The position numbers and the translations under genes are program-made. Positions 1 through 5,989 of a stretch of 9,962 bases of DNA are shown piece by piece. Each line of letters starts with the position of its first letter. The stretch's first letter is position 1. The stretch comes from Gastranaerophilus sp045639085 (GTDB lineage: Bacteria; Cyanobacteriota; Vampirovibrionia; Gastranaerophilales; Gastranaerophilaceae): contig JAZUCM010000036.1 of assembly GCA_045639085.1 (NCBI GenBank), positions 1 through 9,962 on the forward strand. The letters run 5' to 3'. Below the pieces are notes generated by a model. That model had not been told where the DNA came from and did no database searches. It saw nothing but the letters and a program-made list of their open reading frames with translations.

Positions 1-105
1 GTCACCGACGGCGGCAATACGCTCAGGGTTTGTCGCCTCGGCATTTGTTGGCGCAAAGGTTGTAAAAAGAAAAAATAAACTTAATATAATGAAAAGTCTT
101 TTCAT
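1..105 (-). CDS. Partial secreted protein, N-terminal 35 residues only
   Basis: The start codon is at 105-103 on the minus strand and the frame is open to the window edge, so only 35 residues are visible. They form a classical Sec signal peptide: a Lys-Arg start, then a hydrophobic core (LFIILSLFFLFTTFA), then an Ala-x-Ala type cleavage region (TNAEA). The mature protein would begin near TNPERIAAVGD. A Shine-Dalgarno-like AAAGGGA lies at 112-118 on the minus strand, about 6 nt before the ATG, which supports this start. The mature start is too short to assign a family. It loosely recalls periplasmic binding proteins or GDSL hydrolases, but I would not name either. It is divergent from the small gene at 265. 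Confidence is high that it is a real exported protein; the function is unknown. Confidence 0.75.
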   Translation of the reverse strand, partial: MKRLFIILSLFFLFTTFAPTNAEATNPERIAAVGD

Positions 106-122
106 AATTGTTCCCTTTAATT

Positions 123-153
123 ATTATAACGATTTTTAAGGAAAAAGGTTCAA
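123..153 (-). promoter_or_regulatory. Possible promoter of the partial secreted protein
   Basis: On the minus strand a TATAAT (128-123) lies downstream of a TTGAAC (153-148). The 19-bp spacer is longer than ideal. The predicted transcript start (~116) would fall within the Shine-Dalgarno-like sequence, leaving a very short 5' UTR. The -10 match is perfect but the geometry is doubtful. Confidence 0.3.
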
Positions 154-213
154 AATGACATATAAAATATTTTAATCGCTTAGGAATTTTGAAAAGATAT
201 AAATAAAACTTAT

Positions 214-242
214 TTTACAACGCGTTATTTTTATTATATGAT
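214..242 (+). promoter_or_regulatory. Promoter of the 68-residue protein gene
   Basis: TTTACA (214-219) and TATGAT (237-242), each one base from consensus, are separated by an ideal 17-bp spacer. The predicted start is near 249, giving a 5' UTR of about 16 nt that contains AAGGTG (255-260) as ribosome binding site. Confidence 0.6.
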
Positions 243-264
243 GTTTTATGAATTAAGGTGAAAA

Positions 265-471
265 ATGGAAGTAAAGAAATTAACTATTACCCCAATTTGT
301 TCTATGAAGACAGGTTTTGTTAAAAAAGATTTGTCCGCTCAAGAGGCTAGGTTCTTTATTCAAGAGCGTTTGGCTGCTACAAGGGTTAGTGATGTTTGCC
401 CTAAAAAAGCAAATTTCCCGAAGTTCTTGAGAGGTTTTGTTAATGTTGCAACTCGCGTAATAGGCAGATAA
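265..471 (+). CDS. Small basic protein of unknown function (68 aa)
   Basis: A 68-residue protein, not recognised. The start ATG at 265 is preceded 5 nt upstream by AAGGTG (255-260) and by a good promoter at 214-242, which argues that it is a genuine gene rather than a chance frame. It is strongly basic (about 15 Lys/Arg against 6 Asp/Glu) with two cysteines (residues 12 and 45). It has no signal peptide or obvious membrane segment; the middle (DLSAQEARFFIQERLAATR) should be helical. Its stop (469-471) lies only 2 bp from the stop of the convergent calpain-like gene on the other strand, so no terminator fits between them and the two transcripts should overlap at their 3' ends. A nucleic-acid-binding or toxin-like role is possible, but nothing in the sequence demonstrates either. 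Confidence 0.6.
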   Translation: MEVKKLTITPICSMKTGFVKKDLSAQEARFFIQERLAATRVSDVCPKKANFPKFLRGFVNVATRVIGR

Positions 472-473
472 TG

Positions 474-2945
474 TTAATCTTTTAACGTTGCGATGGCGCA
501 TTCGTCAAAGGCTTTGAAATAATCGGCCTTTGGTAAGTGTAGTTCGCGGTTGGTTTTGTTCGGATCGATAAAGTATACAAATTCGTCGTCGATACGGGAT
601 GCGGTGTAGCTGTGACCGTCTAAGAGCTCTACTTCGTTTCCGTCAGCATCAAGAGCATGGTTGACGTCGTGTAGGGTTGAATGTCTTGCTAAAACGATTG
701 CGTTGTTTGGTTTGGAAAATTCTGTGTTAATTGTGTGCAAATCCATTTCTTCTGAAGCGTATGTCTTAACGTTATCTCTACCTACCAGTATGGATAGGCC
801 TGTTGCTACGTAGTTGCCGTCGTTGAGCGGATCATCTCCGACGTGGCCTTGAGCAATCAAAAACTTTTTTGCGGCAAATTCTAATGCTTTTACATCGCCG
901 TCGCCATCCGCTGAATTCATTAATCCGCCGATAGAGATGTCTTTTTGAGTAATTGTATACGTTTCTGTTGCGTCCGGGAATGTGATATCTTCATTGCCGT
1001 CTTCGTTGAGGTGTAAGATTTCGGAAAATACTTTATCCCCGCCGATTGCGTATTTTACGGCCAGAAGTGCGCTAATGAACCAGCAGTCGCCGTTATATGC
1101 CTGCTCAAAATCCATATCAACTTTACCGTTAGGCAAATTGGGATCATCGAATGCAATGTTACGTGGAATTCCGGCCAAGAGATTGTCTATTTTTTTCGCG
1201 TCCATAGTGCCGAATTTTTCTAGTTGGTAGTTTAACTCGGCGTAAATTTTTTCGCCGTGTTGTTTTATTCCTACGTAGTCGATTTCGTCGTTGTATCCTT
1301 GCCAATCTAAAAGTGTATCAATTATTTTCGAAATATATTTTTTGCGATCTTCAAGTGATAGTGTCAGGTTTTTGTCCATAATGTTTTGGATTAAACTTTT
1401 GCCGGTTTTTTGTTGGATTTCCGGCAAGAATGTATAAAAATCGTTCAAGATGTTTTCTTCTAAAATAGCTTTGTCCAGAATCTTTTTGTCAGGTATTCCG
1501 CCAAATTCTTCGGCCAAAACTTCTGCCATCAATTTACCTTGCTGGCTTTCCAACATTGTGGTTTTAACCTTATCAATAAGCTTGTTCATTTCTTTATTGT
1601 TTGTAAGTTTTTGTCCCCATTCGTTTTTGAGGTCAGCTAGGAGGTTGCTGTTAGAAATGTTGTTGTAATAGTAAATAATTGTACTGATATTTCTAGGCGT
1701 TAATTTGTTGATATTATTTTTAAGTAATGTAAAATCTGTTGTTGGTAATCCGAGGTCATTTTTTGCAGTAATTGCTTTGAATAAATCGTCTGCGATGGGT
1801 GAATGGTGTTCAATTCCGGGGATTTCTTCGCCGGTTTCAAAGTCCCAATCTGTGTCTTTGTATTCATCGTATAGGTTTCCGTTTTCGTCGTAGACTTTTT
1901 CGGATGTGGCAAGGCAAACTCTTTCGACTCGGATTGCGTCGGATTTAAGATACGCTTCTTCCCCGTTTGCTTTTGCGCTGTCTACTTCTTCTTGGGTGTC
2001 GTAGAGATTAGCTTCATAAAGATATAGTTCATCTCCGTTTTCGTCGAGGAAAACGTATTCCAGTTCGCCTTCGTCGTAGGTCGTTTCGGTTCTTTTTATT
2101 TGTTTGCCGGATTTGTCTATTCTTATTTCGAGTGTTTCGTTGTTGTGTTTATCATATTCTGAATAGATGGCGCCTTGATTTTGTCCGTTCAAAAATTCTT
2201 GTCTAAAAGTCACGTTGCCTTTTTGGTCGTAGGTGTATTTAGTTTCTTTTGTTTCGATAATGTTGCCATTTTTGCGATAGATAACTTTTGTTTTGTTGCC
2301 GTGTTCGTCGTAGAAATGTTGACTGGTTGCTACTTCATCTTTAATAATGCTTACTGTCGCGATTAACCTGTCATCTTCTGAGATACTTATCATTGGCGGA
2401 AACCCTGGCATTAATTGTCTACTCTCGATTGTGTATTGAGGTTCGGGAAATTTTTCTTTTAGTTTTTCGAGACTGTAATCGTCTGGGTTAAAACTTTGGT
2501 TATTTGTGCCAGGTAGAATAATTTGTTTACCGTCTGTGTTAATAGGCGTTAGCGGTGGAATATCGTTGTCGGCTTGGGGGGTAGTAGAGGTTAAAACGCT
2601 GTCTTTGGCGTGTTCAAAATATTTGTCGTCGGCGCTGTTGAGGAGAGATTTTTCTGCATCAATAAGTCCGTCCGGTGCCTTGTCGGAAAGTTGTAGATCC
2701 ATTAATGAGTAAAACGCCATCATTTCTTTTCTGGAAATGGTTGTGTTGTCGCCGTCCAGGTTGGAAATTTGTTCAAAGCGCTTTTTGCCGGTTGTGTTTA
2801 ACTTGGAATATTGGTCGGCAAAAAGTGACAGAAATTCTCGTTTAGAAATCTTGTTTTTTTCTTTGAAAATTTCGTTAGCTTTTTGGCTAAGAAATTGTTT
2901 ATACTCGTCGTTATTTTTAAATCTACCTACCTGATTTTCGCCCAT
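474..2945 (-). CDS. Calpain-like (C2 family) cysteine protease with EF-hand-like loops and YD-type repeats (823 aa)
   Basis: Predicted Ca-responsive papain-fold cysteine protease. The calpain signature GDCWFISALLAV places the nucleophile at Cys621, with Gln615 a few residues before it as the likely oxyanion-hole residue. GHSYTA gives His778, and DPNKT gives Asn796 as the third triad member (calpains usually have NPWG here). VKALEFAAKKFL (685-696) matches the LLEKAYAK-like helix of the family. The N-terminus carries two degenerate EF-hand loops: 62-74 (NLDGDNTTISRKE, one residue too long) and 88-99 (DKAPDGLIDAEK, Glu shifted from position 12 to 11). Residues ~205-360 contain four tyrosine-aspartate repeats (YDEHGN 212, YDQKGN 239, YDKHNN 264, YDENGN 352) resembling RHS/YD repeats. 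Residues ~400-600 are helical and unassigned. There is no signal peptide, so it acts in the cytoplasm or leaves by a non-Sec route. AAGAGG (2953-2958, minus strand) precedes the ATG. No clear promoter was found. Substrate unknown. Confidence 0.85.
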   Translation of the reverse strand: MGENQVGRFKNNDEYKQFLSQKANEIFKEKNKISKREFLSLFADQYSKLNTTGKKRFEQISNLDGDNTTISRKEMMAFYSLMDLQLSDKAPDGLIDAEKSLLNSADDKYFEHAKDSVLTSTTPQADNDIPPLTPINTDGKQIILPGTNNQSFNPDDYSLEKLKEKFPEPQYTIESRQLMPGFPPMISISEDDRLIATVSIIKDEVATSQHFYDEHGNKTKVIYRKNGNIIETKETKYTYDQKGNVTFRQEFLNGQNQGAIYSEYDKHNNETLEIRIDKSGKQIKRTETTYDEGELEYVFLDENGDELYLYEANLYDTQEEVDSAKANGEEAYLKSDAIRVERVCLATSEKVYDENGNLYDEYKDTDWDFETGEEIPGIEHHSPIADDLFKAITAKNDLGLPTTDFTLLKNNINKLTPRNISTIIYYYNNISNSNLLADLKNEWGQKLTNNKEMNKLIDKVKTTMLESQQGKLMAEVLAEEFGGIPDKKILDKAILEENILNDFYTFLPEIQQKTGKSLIQNIMDKNLTLSLEDRKKYISKIIDTLLDWQGYNDEIDYVGIKQHGEKIYAELNYQLEKFGTMDAKKIDNLLAGIPRNIAFDDPNLPNGKVDMDFEQAYNGDCWFISALLAVKYAIGGDKVFSEILHLNEDGNEDITFPDATETYTITQKDISIGGLMNSADGDGDVKALEFAAKKFLIAQGHVGDDPLNDGNYVATGLSILVGRDNVKTYASEEMDLHTINTEFSKPNNAIVLARHSTLHDVNHALDADGNEVELLDGHSYTASRIDDEFVYFIDPNKTNRELHLPKADYFKAFDECAIATLKD

Positions 2946-2972
2946 ACTTTAACCTCTTGTTAAGTGTCCGAA

Positions 2973-3008
2973 CAAAAATTCGCGATAAGGAATGTGAGCG
3001 AATTTTTG
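2973..3008. repeat. Inverted repeat, 11-bp perfect arms
   Basis: CAAAAATTCGC (2973-2983) and GCGAATTTTTG (2998-3008) are perfect reverse complements around a 14-nt loop. It lies 28 bp upstream of the calpain-like start on the minus strand, so it would sit in that gene's 5' region. No T-run follows on either strand. It may be an operator or the edge of a repeated element. Confidence 0.65.
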
Positions 3009-3226
3009 AGAGTGGCGTATTAGACAGCGGAGCAACGGGTCGGCTTGCGAGGAGCAAGACGAGCAGGTTGCGGAGAACTGCTTTATTTTTCGGGTTGCAT
3101 GATAGAAAACTTTAATTTATGTACGCTAGTGTTAATATTTGTTAATGAGTTGCACAAGTCAATAAGTCATTATGCCGCCTGCGGCGGCGAGTTAAAAGGT
3201 TAAAAAGTTAAGCGCGAGTGAGCTGA

Positions 3227-3262
3227 GGCATTCAGGCAAAACCGCGCTTTTGCCTGAATGCC
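3227..3262. repeat. Perfect 15-bp inverted repeat
   Basis: GGCATTCAGGCAAAA (3227-3241) pairs perfectly with TTTTGCCTGAATGCC (3248-3262) across a CCGCGC loop. Neither strand shows a T-tract after the stem (GTTACACG follows on plus), which argues against an intrinsic terminator. It resembles a REP/MITE-type palindromic unit. Confidence 0.8.
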
Positions 3263-3287
3263 GTTACACGCGAACGAGCAAGACAAT

Positions 3288-3367
3288 GGTTAAAAGGGTT
3301 TATGGAAATAAACAATGTTGAGCCGCTGCGTTTACACCATTATTGATTATGTTAACCCCTTTTAACC
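3288..3367. repeat. Imperfect ~80-nt hairpin with TIR-like ends
   Basis: GGTTAAAAGGGTT (3288-3300) and AACCCCTTTTAACC (3354-3367) are reverse complements apart from one extra G:C. Inside them AATAAACAATG and CATTATTGATT can pair imperfectly, so the segment could fold into one long hairpin. This could be a miniature inverted-repeat element or a structured RNA; no target-site duplication is obvious. Confidence 0.45.
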
Positions 3368-3386
3368 TATTAACACGTGGCCCCTC

Positions 3387-3414
3387 TTGACAAACGTAAA
3401 AAATACGATATCAT
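3387..3414 (+). promoter_or_regulatory. Promoter for prepilin-like gene 1
   Basis: A perfect TTGACA (3387-3392) and a TATCAT (3409-3414, one mismatch) are 16 bp apart. The predicted transcript start is at about 3421, giving a ~140-nt 5' UTR that contains a short ORF, the G11 tract and the AAGGAG ribosome binding site (3551-3556). Confidence 0.65.
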
Positions 3415-3420
3415 GATAAT

Positions 3421-3489
3421 ATGAATTATACAAAATACAATAAAAGAATAAGAAGTTCAATAGGGGGGGGGGGCGCCTCAACAGCCTGA
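3421..3489 (+). CDS. Possible upstream ORF (22 codons) containing the G11 tract
   Basis: The ATG at 3421 coincides with the predicted transcript start, so if translated it would be leaderless; there is no Shine-Dalgarno. It encodes MNYTKYNKRIRSSIGGGGASTA and stops at TGA 3487-3489. The four glycines come from the poly-G run. With 10 or 13 Gs instead of 11, this frame would run without a stop into the prepilin-like gene. It may be only a chance ORF; it is included because of that geometry. Confidence 0.25.
   Translation: MNYTKYNKRIRSSIGGGGASTA
3463..3473 (+). repeat. Homopolymeric G11 tract in the 5' UTR of a surface-protein gene
   Basis: Eleven consecutive G residues sit 89 bp upstream of the prepilin-like ATG, in otherwise AT-rich DNA. 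Such tracts are hypermutable by slipped-strand mispairing and act as phase-variation switches in several host-associated bacteria. An artefact of sequencing chemistry is possible and should be excluded. Confidence 0.85.
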
Positions 3490-3562
3490 TTATATTTGGT
3501 TTTCAGCGACCTGTTTTGCAAAAATCTCCGACCCTTGCGAACGCAAGCAAAAGGAGATAAAC

Positions 3563-4639
3563 ATGCAAAAAACATTAAAAAACCATGCGTCATTGCGAGG
3601 AGTGAGCAACGCGAACGACGCGGCAATCCAGCTGCTCTCGTTTAAACGAGAGCAGTCAGTCAGCGTGACGACATTGACCCATAAACGCCACGCGTTTACG
3701 ATGGCGGAAATATTACTTTCCCTCACGATCATCGGCGTGGTTGCTGCGATTACTTTGCCAAGCTTGATGGCGAATATTAACGAACGGACCTGGAACACCC
3801 AACGCAAAGCACTTTACGCCAGAATGTCACAAGCAATTGCAATGATGCCACAAGTCGGCGGATATGGAACATTAACAGAGGACGCCGAGGGTAATGTCAC
3901 TGAAGATACTGCGGCGGAAACTTTTTTGACTGAAGGGCTTTCAAAAGTTCTCAAAATCAATAATATTTGTGACAGCGAGCACTTGGCTGATTGTGGTATC
4001 GCATCTAAAGTAACAACACTTGCCGGAGGTACATTTAGTATTCCAAATACGTTGGTTGGTTTTAATTCTGCATTTTATGGTTCTATCTCTTGGGAAAGTT
4101 CGGGGTATGGTTCAACAGCTTCGTATTATCAAACTGATACTCAAGCTGCAGCTTTTGAAACGCAAAATGGAGAAAGTGTGTTGCTTTATTATAATCCTCG
4201 TTGTACTCCGGAGTTTATATTTCAATCTTCAACTAAATCTCAGCCTTTTTTATGCGCAAATTTTGTTTATGATTTAAACGGAACAAAAGGCCCAAATGCT
4301 GTCGGCAAAGATGTCGGTTGGATTACGGCCCTATATTCCAGTGATACAAGTGTCGTAGCACCTTTACCGCTGGCGGCTAACGCTGTTGGTTCTTCGGTTG
4401 TATACACTGAAGCTATTAATTTATGCAGGGCTTCCGATATAGAAAGTCGTTTGCCTAACTTTGAAGAGGCGTCATCCATGTTTTATAATAAAAATTTAAT
4501 GGGGATTACAATGGGGGATTATTGGAGTAGTTCAAAGTCTTCAAAAGGTATGCCTTGTTATCAGGCTTTTGGAACAGGAGGCCGTTCAGTTTCTCCGGCA
4601 GATAGTTATAGTGCGAATGTCCGCTGTGTTAAACGATAA
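3563..4639 (+). CDS. Prepilin-like surface protein 1, with repeat-extended leader and Lcl/DUF1566-like C-terminus (358 aa)
   Basis: Type IV pilin/pseudopilin-like protein, expected to be cut by prepilin peptidase and displayed on the surface or in a pilus-like fibre. The cleavage site is Ala44 | Phe45 in RHA|FTMAEILLS, with the diagnostic Glu at +5 (Glu49) and a hydrophobic N-terminal helix (51-68). Residues 45-146 are about 93% identical to prepilin-like protein 2. The C-terminus (285-358) has RLPN (296-299), YWSS (320-323) and VRCVKR (353-358), typical of Lcl/DUF1566-type, C-type-lectin-like modules. The middle has a DLNGTKGPN motif (237-245). The leader is 44 residues, against 15 in the paralogue. 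Residues ~9-37 are encoded by a palindromic repeat inserted between the MQKT start and the cleavage site. AAGGAG (3551-3556) and the MQKT start shared with the paralogue fix the ATG. The 5' third is visibly more GC-rich in codon choice than the 3' part. Ligand unknown. Confidence 0.85.
   Translation: MQKTLKNHASLRGVSNANDAAIQLLSFKREQSVSVTTLTHKRHAFTMAEILLSLTIIGVVAAITLPSLMANINERTWNTQRKALYARMSQAIAMMPQVGGYGTLTEDAEGNVTEDTAAETFLTEGLSKVLKINNICDSEHLADCGIASKVTTLAGGTFSIPNTLVGFNSAFYGSISWESSGYGSTASYYQTDTQAAAFETQNGESVLLYYNPRCTPEFIFQSSTKSQPFLCANFVYDLNGTKGPNAVGKDVGWITALYSSDTSVVAPLPLAANAVGSSVVYTEAINLCRASDIESRLPNFEEASSMFYNKNLMGITMGDYWSSSKSSKGMPCYQAFGTGGRSVSPADSYSANVRCVKR
3588..3670 (+). repeat. REP-like palindromic repeat inserted in frame in the prepilin leader
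   Basis: The segment is bounded by CGTCA (3588-3592) and TGACG (3666-3670), which are inverted copies of each other. It begins CGTCATTGCGAGGAGTGAGC, a wording typical of dispersed bacterial palindromic repeats. It contains a perfect 24-bp palindrome at 3632-3655 (arms CTGCTCTCGTTT / AAACGAGAGCAG). The paralogue's leader is 29 residues (87 nt) shorter, which matches this element plus a few flanking bases being an in-frame insertion. A partial relative (CGTCATTGCG) occurs at 9062. Confidence 0.7.
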
Positions 4640-4733
4640 GCTAAGCAGTAAATTTTTACCGCTAATCGACACGAGTATGGAGGCCGCTCAGTGGCAACGC
4701 TGATGGATTTTGTTTAACCATTTCTTCTTTTCG

Positions 4734-4742
4734 TGTTATAAT
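4734..4742 (+). promoter_or_regulatory. Extended -10 promoter of the tyrS-cysE-dehydrogenase operon
   Basis: TGTTATAAT (4734-4742) is a perfect TGn-extended -10 element. The region 17-18 bp upstream (TTTAACC, 4713-4719) is a weak -35, which an extended -10 tolerates. It lies 24 bp before the tyrS start, so the transcript would begin just ahead of the AAGGAG at 4752-4757. Confidence 0.65.
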
Positions 4743-4765
4743 GATTTCAACAAGGAGAGAAAATT

Positions 4766-5989
4766 ATGGTTGAAATAAGACAGGAATTTATAGAACAAGC
4801 GAAAAAATTAGCAAGAAGTACTGAGGTTTTGCCCGGTGGTATCGAGGAATTGGCTGTAAAATTGCAGCACGCACATGACACAAACACTCCGTTAAGGGTT
4901 AAGTTGGGGATGGATCCGACTCGTCCCGATTTACACCTTGGGCATACCGTTGTTATGAGAAAGTTGCGTGAGTTCCAAAAGCTTGGGCATCAGGTTGTTT
5001 TGATTGTCGGTGGCGCGACTGCTATGATTGGAGATCCTTCCGGCAAGTCTGAAACTCGTCCGGCGTTGACCAAGGAGCAGGTTGAAGAAAACGCGAAGTC
5101 TTATTTTGAACAAATGGCGAAAGTCGTTGATGTTACAAATGCTGAGGTTGTTAATAATGCTGATTGGTTGCATAAATTAAACTTTATGGAACTTCTTCAG
5201 CTTGCGGGTAAAGTTACGGTCGCTCAAATGATGACTCGTGACGATTTTGCAAAACGTTACGCTGACGGTAAACCGATTTCTATACACGAATTTTTCTATC
5301 CGTTGATGCAGGCTTATGATAGTGTTGCGATTGATGCGGATATTGAATTTGGCGGAACTGATCAACGTTTCAATACTCTTTTAGGCCGCGATATTCAGGC
5401 TGCTTACGGTAAAAAATATCCACAAATGGTAATGCTTTTGCCGCTGATTGAGGGTACTGACGGACTTGTTAAAATGTCAAAAACTTACCCGGATCATTGT
5501 ATTTCACTCACAGATAGCGCAAAAGATATGTTTGGTAAGTTGATGAGTATTCCTGATACGTTGATTGTTAAATATTTTGACTTGCTGACAGATATTAGCG
5601 ACGAGGAGTTGAAAACTATTGAAACTCAATTGAAAGACGGTTCTGTCAATCCGCGTAATATTAAAATGCAACTTGCGCATACAATTACGGCCGAGTATCA
5701 TGGCGAAGTCGGCGCGCAAAAAGCTCAGGAAGAATTTATCAATGTATTTTCTAATAAAGGAATTCCGGATGATATCCAAGAAGTTCAGGGTGCTGAAGGA
5801 AAGGCGATTTTGGACTTGCTTATGGAACTTGGTTTTACTCAAAGTAAAGGCGAAGGCAAACGACTTATCCAAGGTGGCGGCGTGAAAATCGGCGGCGAAA
5901 AAATTGCCGATACGGCCTATGTTATTTCTTTGACGGAAGATGTAGTATTACAAGCAGGTAAAAGAAAGTTCGCTAAGTTGGTGAAATAA
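4766..5989 (+). CDS. tyrS: Tyrosine--tRNA ligase
   Basis: Charges tRNA-Tyr with tyrosine using ATP; cytoplasmic class I aminoacyl-tRNA synthetase. At 407 residues it is full length. The HIGH-type motif is HLGH (57-60) in the characteristic KLGMDPTRPDLHLGH context. The KMSKS-type loop is KMSK (236-239) in VKMSKT. Tyrosine-pocket features include GDPSGK (89-94), the YxxxQxxD segment (YPLMQAYDS, 178-186) and FGGTDQR (195-201). The C-terminus (~340-407) is an S4 RNA-binding domain (GEGKRLIQGGGVKIGGEKI). The sequence belongs to the ~400-residue TyrRS subtype found in cyanobacteria, Helicobacter and others rather than the Bacillus subtype. AAGGAGAG (4752-4759) sits 6 nt before the ATG. Its stop overlaps the cysE start. 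No T-box or other tRNA-sensing leader fits in the short 5' region. Confidence 0.97.
   Translation: MVEIRQEFIEQAKKLARSTEVLPGGIEELAVKLQHAHDTNTPLRVKLGMDPTRPDLHLGHTVVMRKLREFQKLGHQVVLIVGGATAMIGDPSGKSETRPALTKEQVEENAKSYFEQMAKVVDVTNAEVVNNADWLHKLNFMELLQLAGKVTVAQMMTRDDFAKRYADGKPISIHEFFYPLMQAYDSVAIDADIEFGGTDQRFNTLLGRDIQAAYGKKYPQMVMLLPLIEGTDGLVKMSKTYPDHCISLTDSAKDMFGKLMSIPDTLIVKYFDLLTDISDEELKTIETQLKDGSVNPRNIKMQLAHTITAEYHGEVGAQKAQEEFINVFSNKGIPDDIQEVQGAEGKAILDLLMELGFTQSKGEGKRLIQGGGVKIGGEKIADTAYVISLTEDVVLQAGKRKFAKLVK

Larger units (their letters stand above)
2946..3562. other. Palindrome-rich non-coding block between calpain-like gene and prepilin-like gene
   Basis: About 600 bp without a convincing gene. 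It is more GC-rich than its surroundings and crowded with short repeated words (for example GAGCAAGAC at 3055 and 3276, and GTTAAAA repeated around 3191-3211). It contains three separate inverted repeats (2973-3008, 3227-3262, 3288-3367), a small GCCGC-CT-GCGGC palindrome (3174-3185), then a sigma70-like promoter (3387-3414) and a G11 tract (3463-3473). None of the inverted repeats is followed by a T-run, so they are not ordinary terminators. The picture fits accumulated palindromic repeats or a decayed miniature element, plus the regulatory region of the downstream gene. Confidence 0.7.

Noticed and set aside
3227..3262. Intrinsic terminator from the perfect 15-bp inverted repeat
   Set aside because: Neither strand has a T-run after the stem, and no gene ends immediately before it.
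2946..3560. tRNA gene, CRISPR array or insertion sequence in the long intergenic block
   Set aside because: I saw no cloverleaf with a T-arm, no regularly spaced direct repeats and no transposase frame.
3490..3807. Minus-strand ORF of 105 codons opposite the prepilin 1 start
   Set aside because: It lies antisense to a well-supported gene, has no ribosome binding site, and its sequence is the reverse reading of the repeat and anchor helix.
4300..4640. Diversity-generating retroelement target, because the C-terminus is lectin-like
   Set aside because: No reverse transcriptase and no near-identical template repeat with A-specific mismatches is present in the window.
4643..4766. T-box or other riboswitch ahead of tyrS
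   Set aside because: The extended -10 lies only 24 bp before the ATG, leaving no room for a structured leader; the small hairpin near 4647-4665 has a 2-nt loop and no U-tract.
5504..5872. Minus-strand ORF of 122 codons inside tyrS
   Set aside because: It is a mirror frame of a clear housekeeping gene with no independent signals.
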